A stretch of 14,603 nt of DNA from JAISXK01 sp031549625 (GTDB taxonomy: Bacteria > Bacillota > Clostridia > Christensenellales > CAG-138), in the NCBI GenBank assembly GCA_031549625.1, contig JAVBPK010000136.1, positions 1 through 14,603 on the forward strand, read 5' to 3'. Made by a program: the position numbers and the translations under genes. Below, piece after piece: positions 1 to 7,490 of this stretch (its first letter is position 1; every line of letters begins with the position of its first letter). The notes under the pieces are model-generated. The model was not told where the DNA came from, did not search any database, and saw nothing but the letters and a program-made list of their open reading frames with translations.

Positions 1-112
1 ACAACCGTACAACATGCAATTCAAAGAAGTACTCAAATACATTTTCGATAAATGTGAGGGCGGTTGGCCTTTCTTTGGCGCGAGCCAGCATTAAGCGTTC
101 ATACGCAAGCAT
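1..112 (-). CDS. accA: Acetyl-CoA carboxylase carboxyltransferase subunit alpha, N-terminal fragment (runs off the left edge)
   Basis: AccA pairs with AccD to form the carboxyltransferase that moves CO2 from carboxybiotin on AccB to acetyl-CoA, giving malonyl-CoA. Only 37 codons are visible. Residues 3-32 (AYERLMLARAKERPT, then ALTFIENVFEYFFELH) align with the family segment usually written R-V-x-L-A-R-x-x-x-R-P-T-x-L-D-Y-I, followed by F-x-E-x-H-G-D-R. I chose the ATG at 112 because an in-frame TGA stands two codons upstream, a GAGGGGGGT ribosome site lies 8 nt before it (121-129), and the AYER residues it adds are conserved. The ATG at 91, which overlaps the accD stop as TAATG, would lose them. 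The gene overlaps accD by 22 nt. Oddly, the visible end reads HVVRL where HGDR is expected. Identity is firm; function of this copy cannot be judged from the fragment. Confidence 0.85.
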   Translation of the reverse strand, partial: MLAYERLMLARAKERPTALTFIENVFEYFFELHVVRL

Positions 113-969
113 GCTTGTTCACCCCCCTCGTGTATTTTCAAAAGCCTTATAATCGTTGCGCGCTGCTCGCGCCTATCGACGATGCTGTCAATGAACCCTT
201 TGCCCAGCAACATTTCCGCCCGCTGAAAGCCTTGCGGCAAAGTCTGGCGCATAGTCTGCTCGATAACACGCGGCCCCGCAAAGCCGATGAGCGCCTTTGG
301 TTCGGCGAGTATAATATCGCCTTCCATGGCAAAGCTTGCCGTCACGCCGCCGGTCGTTGGGTCTGTTAATATAGTGAGGTAAAAAAGCCCCGCTTCATGG
401 TGCCGCAAAACCGCGCCGCTTGTTTTTGCCATCTGCATGAGCGAGAAAATACCTTCTTGCACGCGCGCGCCGCCCGAAACGGTAAAGCCCACCACAGGCA
501 AAGCATGCGCAGCAGCGTATTCAAACAGGCGTGTCACTTTTTCACCCACTACCGTACCCATGCTCCCCATCATAAACGAGGGATTCATCGCAAATATCGC
601 TGAATGTAAGCCTCCAAAACAACACGTGCCTGTAATAACGGCCTCATTTTCGCCGCTGTCCCGAAGGGCGGTATTCAGCTTTTCCTGATATTCGCGGAAT
701 TCCAGGCGGTCATACGATGTGAACGCCGCATCCAATTCCTCGAATGTATTTTCATCCGTCAGCAAATTGATGCGGGTGCGCGCGTCGAGCCGAAAATGTT
801 GCCCGCACGCCTTACAAACATAATAATCCCGCGCCAGCTCATCCACAAACAGCGAAGCCTTGCAGGCAGAACAAGCGCGGACAACTTCGCCCGGCTGGCG
901 CGTGCTGTGCACATGCTCTTCGCCCTCCAGTGAGATATTCGGTTTTTTAAACATGCCCTTTAAAAGCAT
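91..969 (-). CDS. accD: Acetyl-CoA carboxylase carboxyltransferase subunit beta
   Basis: AccD is the beta half of the carboxyltransferase that makes malonyl-CoA in the cytoplasm. The 292-residue protein has the family's N-terminal zinc ribbon, with CxxC pairs at C33/C36 and C52/C55. A crotonase-like carboxyltransferase core follows, with the hallmark stretches SGGARVQEG, SLMQMAKTS, DPTTGGVTASFAMEGD and AEPKALIGFAGPRVIEQT. Length is normal. The ATG at 969 has GGGGAG 5 nt upstream; a second ATG five codons later has a poorer site. The gene follows accC after 36 nt and its end overlaps the start of accA, so the two subunits needed in equal amounts are probably translationally coupled. I see no missing key residue. 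Confidence 0.96.
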   Translation of the reverse strand: MLLKGMFKKPNISLEGEEHVHSTRQPGEVVRACSACKASLFVDELARDYYVCKACGQHFRLDARTRINLLTDENTFEELDAAFTSYDRLEFREYQEKLNTALRDSGENEAVITGTCCFGGLHSAIFAMNPSFMMGSMGTVVGEKVTRLFEYAAAHALPVVGFTVSGGARVQEGIFSLMQMAKTSGAVLRHHEAGLFYLTILTDPTTGGVTASFAMEGDIILAEPKALIGFAGPRVIEQTMRQTLPQGFQRAEMLLGKGFIDSIVDRREQRATIIRLLKIHEGGEQACLRMNA

Positions 970-1005
970 CGTAACTCCCCTTTTAAGCCGCCCTGCTTAC
1001 GTAGG

Positions 1006-2340
1006 TCAGCCTCTTTGCATTATATAATCCGTGGTATATGTGCCCTCGCAAAACGCGTCGCTTGTCACAAGTTCCAACTGCAACTCACGATTGTGTTCAA
1101 ACCCTTCTATCACCAGCTCGCAAAGCGATGCCTGCATCTTGCGTATGGCTTCTTCGCGCGTAGGTGCGTGTACGATCAGCTTACCCACCATCGAATCGTA
1201 AAACGGCGGTACCGCGTAATCTTGATACAACGCCGTATCAAAGCGTACCCACGGCCCGCCGGGCACATGCAGCATACGCACGGTGCCGCAGCTTGGGCGA
1301 AAGCCCTGCGAAGGGTCCTCCGCGTTTATTCTGCATTCGATGGCATGCCCGCGCAGCTGTACATCGGCTTGCGCTGCCTCCAGCGGCATGTCCGCCGCCA
1401 CGCGTATCTGCCATTTTACCAAGTCCATGCCTGTAACAAATTCCGTCACAGGATGTTCCACCTGCAGGCGCGTATTCATTTCCATGAAATAGAAATTGCC
1501 GTTTGCGTCAACAAGATACTCGATCGTACCTAATCCAAGATAGTTGACGGTGCGCGCCGCCTTGATGGAAGCGTCCGTCATGGCTTGGCGCAGTGCTTCA
1601 TTAACAGCCACGGACGGGCTTTCTTCTATTAGTTTTTGATTTTTACGTTGCATGGAGCATTCGCGTTCGCCTAGGCACAGCACATTTCCATGGCTGTCGC
1701 AAAGCAGTTGCATTTCGATGTGTTTGACAGGAAACAGGAATTTTTCCATATAAAGCGCGCCATCGCCAAATGCGCTGAACGCCTCGCCGGAAGCGGTATG
1801 GAACGCATGCTCCAAATCTTCGGCGCGCTCTACTTTTCGTATGCCGCGGCCACCGCCGCCCGCCCGCGCCTTCACGAGCACTGGAAAACCAATTTTTTGG
1901 CTCCATTCCCGCGCTTGCTCGTATGATTCCAGCACGCCGCTGCCCGGCACAACCGGCACGCCCGCGCCTTGCATGGTTTGCCGCGCTGCGTCTTTATCGC
2001 CCATCCGCGCAATCACTTCATAGCCCGGGCCAATAAAAGCCATCCCGCATTCCTCGCAAAGCTGCGCAAATCGCGCGTTTTCCGAAAGCAGCCCATAACC
2101 CGGATGCACGGCCTCCGCGCCGCATGCAAGAGCCGCTGAAAGCACCGCCTGCATGTTGAGATAGCTTTGCTGCACGGGCGCCGCGCCTATACAAAAAGCC
2201 TCGTCCGCCAAGCTGGTATGCAATGCTTCCTTGTCCGCCTGCGAATAGACCGCTACGGTTTGTATGCCCATTTCCTTGCACGCGCGTATAATACGCACAG
2301 CAATTTCTCCTCTATTTGCAATCAGTATTTTTGAAAACAT
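1006..2340 (-). CDS. accC: Biotin carboxylase subunit of acetyl-CoA carboxylase
   Basis: AccC uses ATP and bicarbonate to carboxylate the biotin carried on AccB, the first half-reaction of malonyl-CoA synthesis. The 444-residue protein opens with the typical ILIANRGEIAVRIIRA and contains an ATP-grasp fold: K116 in MGDK, K157 before the glycine-rich loop GGGGRGIR (161-168), and the segment HIEMQLLCD with the ERECSMQRKNQK stretch (about 207-236). E287 and the RLQVEHPVTE motif (291-300) carry metal-binding and catalytic residues. Length fits the stand-alone form (about 450), with no fused biotin domain. It lies 3 nt after fabZ (TAG-agt-ATG). Its own ribosome site is weak, so it may rely on coupling to fabZ. 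Confidence 0.97.
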   Translation of the reverse strand: MFSKILIANRGEIAVRIIRACKEMGIQTVAVYSQADKEALHTSLADEAFCIGAAPVQQSYLNMQAVLSAALACGAEAVHPGYGLLSENARFAQLCEECGMAFIGPGYEVIARMGDKDAARQTMQGAGVPVVPGSGVLESYEQAREWSQKIGFPVLVKARAGGGGRGIRKVERAEDLEHAFHTASGEAFSAFGDGALYMEKFLFPVKHIEMQLLCDSHGNVLCLGERECSMQRKNQKLIEESPSVAVNEALRQAMTDASIKAARTVNYLGLGTIEYLVDANGNFYFMEMNTRLQVEHPVTEFVTGMDLVKWQIRVAADMPLEAAQADVQLRGHAIECRINAEDPSQGFRPSCGTVRMLHVPGGPWVRFDTALYQDYAVPPFYDSMVGKLIVHAPTREEAIRKMQASLCELVIEGFEHNRELQLELVTSDAFCEGTYTTDYIMQRG

Positions 2341-2343
2341 ACT

Positions 2344-2766
2344 CTATGATCTTTCTGCGACCACGGCAAAAGAAAGCTCCGCTTCCGCGCAAGGCTCGTC
2401 ATTTGCAAATACATCGCACTTCAAAAAATAGAACACATTTTTGCTTCGAACCAGCTTAGCCCGCACTTCCACCGTATCGCCCGGCAATACCTTGCGCCTG
2501 AACCGTGCTCGGTCGATTCCCGTGTAGTAGGGCGTTTTGCCTTTAAGTGCATCGCCCAGCAATATGCTGCACGATTGCGCCATAATCTCGCACAATATCA
2601 CGCCCGGTACAACCGGATTGCCCGGAAAGTGCCCCTGCAAAAAAAACTCATCGCCGCGCACATGGTAAAACCCATGCGCCACATTGTCGGCGTCGATGAC
2701 CATTTCGTCCACGAGCAGCATGGGTGCCCGATGCGGCAAAAAAGCTTCAATTTCCTGTCTGTTCAT
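2344..2766 (-). CDS. fabZ: 3-hydroxyacyl-ACP dehydratase FabZ
   Basis: FabZ removes water from 3-hydroxyacyl-ACP to give trans-2-enoyl-ACP, the third step of each elongation cycle. The 140-residue hot-dog-fold protein has the N-terminal PHRAPMLLVD signature and the catalytic stretch GHFPGNPVVPGVILCE, with His46 and Glu60 as the expected catalytic pair. Glutamate at the second position fits FabZ, whereas FabA usually has aspartate there. The start is an ATG preceded by a GAGGAGAGAGG purine run 12 nt after the accB stop. It sits between accB and accC, the streptococcal and clostridial arrangement. No FabA or FabM isomerase is nearby, so the gene alone does not explain unsaturated fatty acids. 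Confidence 0.96.
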   Translation of the reverse strand: MNRQEIEAFLPHRAPMLLVDEMVIDADNVAHGFYHVRGDEFFLQGHFPGNPVVPGVILCEIMAQSCSILLGDALKGKTPYYTGIDRARFRRKVLPGDTVEVRAKLVRSKNVFYFLKCDVFANDEPCAEAELSFAVVAERS

Positions 2767-2778
2767 GCCTCTCTCCTC

Positions 2779-3228
2779 TTATACCAGCTTGAAAAGTATT
2801 TGCCCGAATTCTACAACATCACCATTGTTTACGCAGACATCCACAATCTGGCCGTCGCGCTCGGCAACGATTTCATTCATGACCTTCATGGCCTCCACAA
2901 TGCAAAGAACAGCCCCTTTTTTTACCATGCCGCCCGCCTTTACAAAAGGCGGCTGATCAGGCGCGGCCTGCGCGTAAAATACGCCAACCATCGGTGATAC
3001 CACCGTATAAATCTCGTTGAAATCCAATCCGGGGTCGACAGCGTTCGCCTGCGGCGCAGCCAAATTCGGCATCGCTGCCTGTGCCGCAGGTGGAGCTGGT
3101 TGCACAGCCGTCGGCGCGCCAAGGCCGCTTTCCAAACGAATGCGTGTTGTGTCATCCTGATATTCCAAAGCGTTTATCTGCTGCTCGCGCATAAGAATGG
3201 CGAGCTCACGTATCATTTCTATTTGCAT
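2779..3228 (-). CDS. accB: Biotin carboxyl carrier protein of acetyl-CoA carboxylase
   Basis: AccB carries the biotin that shuttles CO2 from AccC to the AccA/AccD carboxyltransferase. In 149 residues it shows the expected three parts. The N-terminal helical segment (1-35) begins MQIEMIRELAILMREQ. A flexible linker rich in alanine and proline spans about 36-68. The biotinyl domain (75-149) has its attachment lysine at K115 in EAMKVMNEI. The commonest form is AMKM; valine after the lysine is a tolerated variant. The fabF stop is built into its ribosome site: TAGGAG, then 6 nt, then ATG, a 9-nt gap. Identity is not in doubt. Confidence 0.96.
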   Translation of the reverse strand: MQIEMIRELAILMREQQINALEYQDDTTRIRLESGLGAPTAVQPAPPAAQAAMPNLAAPQANAVDPGLDFNEIYTVVSPMVGVFYAQAAPDQPPFVKAGGMVKKGAVLCIVEAMKVMNEIVAERDGQIVDVCVNNGDVVEFGQILFKLV

Positions 3229-3237
3229 CTCTTACTC

Positions 3238-4473
3238 CTATTCTGCGCGCCGGATAGCGACGCAGGCGTTATGCCCGCCAAAACCCAGTGAAGTGGAAAG
3301 CGCCAGCGTGCAGCGTGTTGCGCGCGCAGCAAGCGGCACATAATCCAAGTCGCATACAGGATCCGGTTCATGCAGCCCGATTGTTGGCGGCAGCAGCTCG
3401 TTTACCAGCGCTAATGTCGCCGCAATCGCCTCCACGGCGCCGGCGGCCCCCAGCATGTGCCCTGTCATGGATTTTGTGGAACTGATGCAGGCACGGCGCG
3501 CCTGCGCTTCTCCCAACGCAAGCTTGATCGCCAGCGTTTCCGCCGCATCGTTCAATGGCGTCCCTGTACCATGCGCGTTGATGTACAGATCATCTTGCTC
3601 TGAAATTGCCGCCTCAGCGGCTGCCAGCCGAATGGCCGACGCAGCGCATGCCGCATCCTCGCGCGGCGCAGTGATGTGATACGCGTCGCATGTGTTGCCA
3701 TATCCGCACACTTCGGCGTATATCTTCGCGCCACGCGCTTTGGCGTGCTCGTACTCTTCCAATACCAGCACTCCCGCGCCCTCGCCCATAATAAAGCCCT
3801 TGCGGCGCATATCAAACGGCAGCGACGCCGCTAATGGATCATCGGAAAGAGATAGCGCCTGACAGTTTGTGAAACCGGCAATCGCAATCGGTTCTATCGT
3901 CGCTTCCGCTCCTCCAGCAAATATGGCGTCGGCATATCCATGCTTAATCGCACGGAACGCTTCGCCAATGGCGTTTGTGGATGTTGCGCATGCCGTTACT
4001 ACGGGCAAAGTCGGCCCCATAGCCTGATAACGCATGGCGATATTCCCCGCGGCAATATTTCCTATCATCATAGGCACAAAGAAGGGCGATATCCTGTCGG
4101 GCCCGCGTTCCAAAAGCTTTTGCTGCTCCGTAGCAAACGTATGCATACCGCCGATACCTGAACCTACGTATACGCCAAGCCGTTCCGCCTCCACATTGCC
4201 TTCGATGCCGCTGTCTACCGCAGCCTGGCTAGCGGCAGCCATGGCAAATTGCGCATATAGATCCATGCGCCGCAAGGCAGAACCTTCCATGCCATACATG
4301 GCGGGATTAAAATCCTTTACTTCCGCGACCAACTGCGCTTTATACCCGCTGCTGTCAAACCGCGTGATCTTGCCGATGCCGCAGCGGCCGGCCGTCAGGC
4401 TCTCCCAATATGTAGAAACGTCGTTGCCGACTGGCGAAATGACGCCTAAACCCGTAATGACAACCCTCTTCAT
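3238..4473 (-). CDS. fabF: 3-oxoacyl-ACP synthase II (KAS II)
   Basis: FabF condenses malonyl-ACP with the growing acyl-ACP, the committed step of each elongation cycle. The 411-residue thiolase-fold enzyme has the Cys-His-His triad of the KAS I/II class: C162 in VVTACATSTNAIG, H301 in NAHGTGTPLND and H339 in STKSMTGHMLGAAG, with K334 in the same stretch. The N-terminus MKRVVITGLGVISPVGND is the usual one and the length is normal. It starts 21 nt after fabG behind an AGGAGG. No second elongating KAS (fabB) is in the cluster, so this enzyme may serve both saturated and unsaturated chains, which is inference. Confidence 0.97.
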   Translation of the reverse strand: MKRVVITGLGVISPVGNDVSTYWESLTAGRCGIGKITRFDSSGYKAQLVAEVKDFNPAMYGMEGSALRRMDLYAQFAMAAASQAAVDSGIEGNVEAERLGVYVGSGIGGMHTFATEQQKLLERGPDRISPFFVPMMIGNIAAGNIAMRYQAMGPTLPVVTACATSTNAIGEAFRAIKHGYADAIFAGGAEATIEPIAIAGFTNCQALSLSDDPLAASLPFDMRRKGFIMGEGAGVLVLEEYEHAKARGAKIYAEVCGYGNTCDAYHITAPREDAACAASAIRLAAAEAAISEQDDLYINAHGTGTPLNDAAETLAIKLALGEAQARRACISSTKSMTGHMLGAAGAVEAIAATLALVNELLPPTIGLHEPDPVCDLDYVPLAARATRCTLALSTSLGFGGHNACVAIRRAE

Positions 4474-4494
4474 ATCCTTTGCTCCTCCTGTGTC

Positions 4495-5235
4495 CTACAT
4501 GCTCAGTCCGCCATCCACGGGAATCACCGTACCCGTTATATATCCCGCGCTTTGCGAAGCGAGGAACAGCGCAATATCCGCGATCTCTTCAGGCTTACCC
4601 GCGCGCTTCATGGGAATAGATTGCAGCAGCGCTTCACGCGCCGCTTCCGGCATGTTCTGCATCATATCCGTCTGAATAAGGCCCGGCGCTATCGCGTTGC
4701 AAGTAACGCCGCGCCCAGCAAGTTCCTTCGCTATGCTTTTCGTCAGGCCAATCATGCCCGCTTTGGCCGCGGAATAATTGCATTGGCCCGCGTTGCCCGT
4801 CATGCCCGCCACAGATGTTATATTGATGATGCGGCCGCTTCTTTGCCGCACAAATCCGCTGTATGTATGGCGGATAAGGTTAAATGCCCCTGTAAGGTTG
4901 GTGGCAAGCACTTGCTCAAAATCTTCCGCGCGCATTTGCACGGCCAGCTTATCTCGGTTTATCCCCGCATTATTGACGAGTATCTGAATGCTGCCGAACT
5001 CTTGCATAACGCGCTGCATCGCCGCTTCTGATTCTTCAAAGCTGGATACATCGCATTGCAGCGGCAAAGCCCGTACTCCAAACGCGCGCGCAGCCCGGCA
5101 AGTATCCTCCGCCTTCTCCGCATTGCCCGCAAACAACACGGCCACATCCGCCCCATTTCTTGCGAATGTGACGGCGATGGCGCGGCCTATCCCGCGCGAG
5201 CCGCCGCTAATGAGCGCAACTTTCCCCTTTAACAT
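4495..5235 (-). CDS. fabG: 3-oxoacyl-ACP reductase FabG
   Basis: FabG reduces 3-oxoacyl-ACP with NADPH, the first reduction of the elongation cycle. The 246-residue short-chain dehydrogenase shows the nucleotide-binding loop GGSRGIGRAIA (11-21), the NNAG motif (88-91) and the catalytic set N113, S141, Y154 and K158 (YSAAK). GMTGNAGQCNYSAAKAG and the C-terminal PVDGGLSM are typical of true FabG rather than other SDR enzymes. The ATG has AAGGAGG 7 nt upstream. It overlaps the end of fabD by 7 nt (ATGTTAA), which suggests coupled translation. Confidence 0.97.
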   Translation of the reverse strand: MLKGKVALISGGSRGIGRAIAVTFARNGADVAVLFAGNAEKAEDTCRAARAFGVRALPLQCDVSSFEESEAAMQRVMQEFGSIQILVNNAGINRDKLAVQMRAEDFEQVLATNLTGAFNLIRHTYSGFVRQRSGRIINITSVAGMTGNAGQCNYSAAKAGMIGLTKSIAKELAGRGVTCNAIAPGLIQTDMMQNMPEAAREALLQSIPMKRAGKPEEIADIALFLASQSAGYITGTVIPVDGGLSM

Positions 5236-6155
5236 ATGGCCGCCTCCTTACATATCCGCACAGTTTCTAAAAGTGAGGCCTCATCCTCCACATGGCAAAT
5301 AAGCCTCTCTCCGCCTATCTTTTTAAGCAAGCCGGAAAGTGTCTTTCCCGCGCCCACTTCAATACACACATCAAAACCATCGGCTGCCATTCTTTCCACA
5401 CTTTTTTGAAAAAGCACTGGACTTCGCACTTGTTTTGCCAAAATGGCGCCGGCGTCCTCGCCATACGGCTCCGCCGTCACATTGGCATACAGCGGGATGC
5501 GCGGCGCATGAAAAGCCAATGCTTTTGCGTATTGCGCCAGCTGTTCGGCCGCATCCGCCATAAAGGGCGTATGGAAGCAGCCGCTGACATTCAGACGCAT
5601 AAACCTGCCGCCCGCAGCGGCGACAGCCAGTTCGTATTCTTCCAGCGCACCAACATCGCCTGAAACAACCGTCTGCCCAGGCGCGTTATAGTTGACGGGA
5701 TATACCGTTTCAAAGCGGCTGCAAAGCTCTTCTACCTGCGATACGCTCAAGCGGAGCACGGCTCCCATGCCGCCCGGACGCTTTTCGGCGCAGGCTTGCA
5801 TCCATTCCGCGCGCTTACAAACAAGGCGAAATGAGTCCTCGAAAGAAAGCAATCCGCAATGCGCCACAGCAGCCACTTCTCCAAGCGAGAAACCTGCCGC
5901 TCCTTGCGCCCGCACACCTGCCTCTTCCAAAGCGGCCGCGCATGCGCAATCCACAGCAACCAAGCATGGCTGCGTATTGATTGTGTCGCTAAGCGCAGCG
6001 GAGTCTGCCTCAAAGCATTGGGCCTTTGTGCCCGGCCGCAATGCTTCCGCCGTGTCAAACACAGCTTTCGCGGCGGCGGATGTCTCATACAACGATCTGC
6101 CCATACCCGCATACTGCGCGCCCTGGCCCGCAAAGAAAAAGGCTATTTTACCCAT
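5229..6155 (-). CDS. fabD: Malonyl-CoA:ACP transacylase
   Basis: FabD transfers malonyl from malonyl-CoA to AcpP, supplying the extender unit for FabH and FabF. The 308-residue protein begins MGKIAFFFAGQGAQYAGMG, the standard opening. The active-site serine is S90 in GFSLGE, R115 lies in KRAEWM, and the catalytic histidine is in the CFHTPFM stretch. The nucleophile motif has phenylalanine where most homologues have histidine (GHSLGE). I recall the same substitution in other Clostridia and do not read it as inactivating. It overlaps the fabK 3' end by 13 nt and the fabG start by 7 nt. A GGAG lies 7 nt before the ATG. Confidence 0.96.
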   Translation of the reverse strand: MGKIAFFFAGQGAQYAGMGRSLYETSAAAKAVFDTAEALRPGTKAQCFEADSAALSDTINTQPCLVAVDCACAAALEEAGVRAQGAAGFSLGEVAAVAHCGLLSFEDSFRLVCKRAEWMQACAEKRPGGMGAVLRLSVSQVEELCSRFETVYPVNYNAPGQTVVSGDVGALEEYELAVAAAGGRFMRLNVSGCFHTPFMADAAEQLAQYAKALAFHAPRIPLYANVTAEPYGEDAGAILAKQVRSPVLFQKSVERMAADGFDVCIEVGAGKTLSGLLKKIGGERLICHVEDEASLLETVRICKEAAIC

Positions 6156-7090
6156 CCGGCCGCTCCGTTTAACAATTGTTCCGCTTCTTTAAACATGCGC
6201 ATGATGATATCCATCGCGAAAGCTTCGTCGTTAATCATGCCCGCTATCTGCCCGGCTAAAAAACTGCCCTCTTCTTCGTTGCCGTCACAGGCAGCCTTCC
6301 GCAGCGCGCCGACGCCAAAAGCTTCTATCTCTTCGTTTGTCATGCGCGTATCATACTCCATCTCCGCAAAACGGCGCGTAAAGGAGTTTTTAAGCGCACG
6401 CACAGGATGCCCCAGCCGTTTGCCGGTGGCGATCGTATCGATATCCTTCGCGCGCAGCACGCGCGCCTTGAAGTTAGGATGAATCGTGCATTCATATGCC
6501 GTCAGGAACCGTGTGCCGCATTGCACGCCTTTTGCGCCAAGCATCATTGCCGCCGCAATGCCACGGCCATCACCTATCCCGCCTGCCGCCAACACGGGGA
6601 TATCCACCACATCGCATACTTGCGGCACAAGCGCCATCGTGGATAAATCACCCACATGTCCGCCGCTTTCACCGCCCTCCGCTACCACGGCGGTGGCGCC
6701 GAGGCGCTGCATCATACGCGCAAATCCGGTAGAACCAACCACAGGCACCACCTTGATACCCGCATTCAGCCAGTCTTTTATGTATTTGCTTGGCAGGCCC
6801 GCCCCGGTAGTTACGACGCTGACGCGCTCTTCCAGCACCACCTGCGCCACATCATCCACAAACGGACTCATAAGCATAATATTCACGCCAAACGGCAGCT
6901 TGGTCGCCGCCCGGCACTTCTTGATTTGCTCACGCAAATAGTCCGCATTTGCATTCATAGCGGAAATCAGGCCAAGCCCACCGGCATTGGAAACCGCACT
7001 CGCAAGCGAGGCGTCGGAAACCCAAGCCATGCCCCCCTGAAATATGGGGTATTCTATGCCAAAAAGGTCACAAATTTCAGTACGAATCAA
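6143..7090 (-). CDS. fabK: Enoyl-ACP reductase II (FabK, FMN-dependent), TTG start
   Basis: FabK carries out the last reduction of the elongation cycle, enoyl-ACP to acyl-ACP, using FMN and NAD(P)H. It replaces the triclosan-sensitive FabI in streptococci and many Clostridia. The protein shows the nitronate-monooxygenase-like TIM-barrel pattern: PIFQGGMAWVSDA at the start, AVSNAGGLGLI, then EGGESGGHVG, AAGGIGDGRGIAAA and GAKGVQCGTRF for FMN phosphate binding. The frame is open to 7171, but I place the start at the TTG at 7090. A perfect AGGAGG (7099-7104) lies 8 nt upstream, and the resulting N-terminus IRTEICDLFGIEYPIFQGG and length of 315 match the family; the upstream extension does not. 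A 114-nt gap with an inverted repeat separates it from acpP. Confidence 0.93.
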   Translation of the reverse strand: MIRTEICDLFGIEYPIFQGGMAWVSDASLASAVSNAGGLGLISAMNANADYLREQIKKCRAATKLPFGVNIMLMSPFVDDVAQVVLEERVSVVTTGAGLPSKYIKDWLNAGIKVVPVVGSTGFARMMQRLGATAVVAEGGESGGHVGDLSTMALVPQVCDVVDIPVLAAGGIGDGRGIAAAMMLGAKGVQCGTRFLTAYECTIHPNFKARVLRAKDIDTIATGKRLGHPVRALKNSFTRRFAEMEYDTRMTNEEIEAFGVGALRKAACDGNEEEGSFLAGQIAGMINDEAFAMDIIMRMFKEAEQLLNGAAGWVK

Positions 7091-7109
7091 AACATCCGCC
7101 TCCTGTTCG

Positions 7110-7171
7110 TTGTATGGTGCCGCCGCCAGCCATATCGGAATAACGGCCATATAACAGCGCCGTCCATACAA
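7110..7171 (-). repeat. Inverted repeat in the acpP-fabK gap
   Basis: Reading the transcribed strand, TTGTATGG (7171-7164) is matched by CCATACAA (7117-7110), a perfect 8-bp pairing that closes about 46 nt containing further GGC/GCC pairs. It lies in the only long gap between fab genes downstream of acpP, 5 nt before the fabK ribosome site. There is no T run, so it is not a simple terminator. It might stabilise or process the acpP message or limit access to fabK. An 8-bp match can arise by chance in a gap this size. Confidence 0.4.
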
Positions 7172-7204
7172 GGTATTTTTTCGTTTTGCTAAGCCGCCCG
7201 CCTC

Positions 7205-7423
7205 TTAGACGGATTTGTCTACCAGCTCCACCAAATCGGCAACCGTCTTCAAGGAATCACTCGTCTCAATGGAGATGCCAAATTCATCTTCGATCGCCAT
7301 TACGATTTCAACCGTATCCAGCGAATCAAGGCCGAGTTCAGAAAAAGAACTGGTCATCGTAATCGCGCTTGCGTCCATCGATTTGTAATCCGCAAGTATA
7401 GTTTGAATTTTTTCGAATGTCAT
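7205..7423 (-). CDS. acpP: Acyl carrier protein
   Basis: AcpP holds the growing acyl chain as a thioester on a 4'-phosphopantetheine arm and passes it between all the Fab enzymes. The protein is small and acidic, with the modification site S34 in ELGLDSLDTVEIVMAIEDEFG, the canonical DSL motif at the start of helix II. I start it at the ATG at 7423, giving 72 residues, because GGAGG stands 8 nt upstream. A longer frame opening at a TTG at 7438 would include that ribosome site in the coding part. It follows fabH after 67 nt of AT-rich sequence, the widest upstream gap so far in the operon. That may help this abundant protein be made at a higher rate. Confidence 0.96.
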   Translation of the reverse strand: MTFEKIQTILADYKSMDASAITMTSSFSELGLDSLDTVEIVMAIEDEFGISIETSDSLKTVADLVELVDKSV

Positions 7424-7490
7424 AATAAATACCTCCAAATAAATTTTTAAAATAGGCTTGATTATTTCACGGCATACGCCGGATCCCGCT

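Noticed and set aside
4034..4675. 213-codon open frame on the plus strand.
   Set aside because: It is antisense to fabF and fabG, both with complete catalytic motifs and ribosome sites. Its protein looks like no family and it has no convincing start.
5859..6482. 207-codon open frame on the plus strand.
   Set aside because: It is antisense to fabD and fabK; such frames are common in GC-balanced coding DNA and there is no promoter or ribosome site support.
7091..7171. A longer FabK with 27 more N-terminal residues starting at 7171.
   Set aside because: The added residues do not resemble the family, and the AGGAGG ribosome site with the TTG at 7090 gives the normal FabK length.
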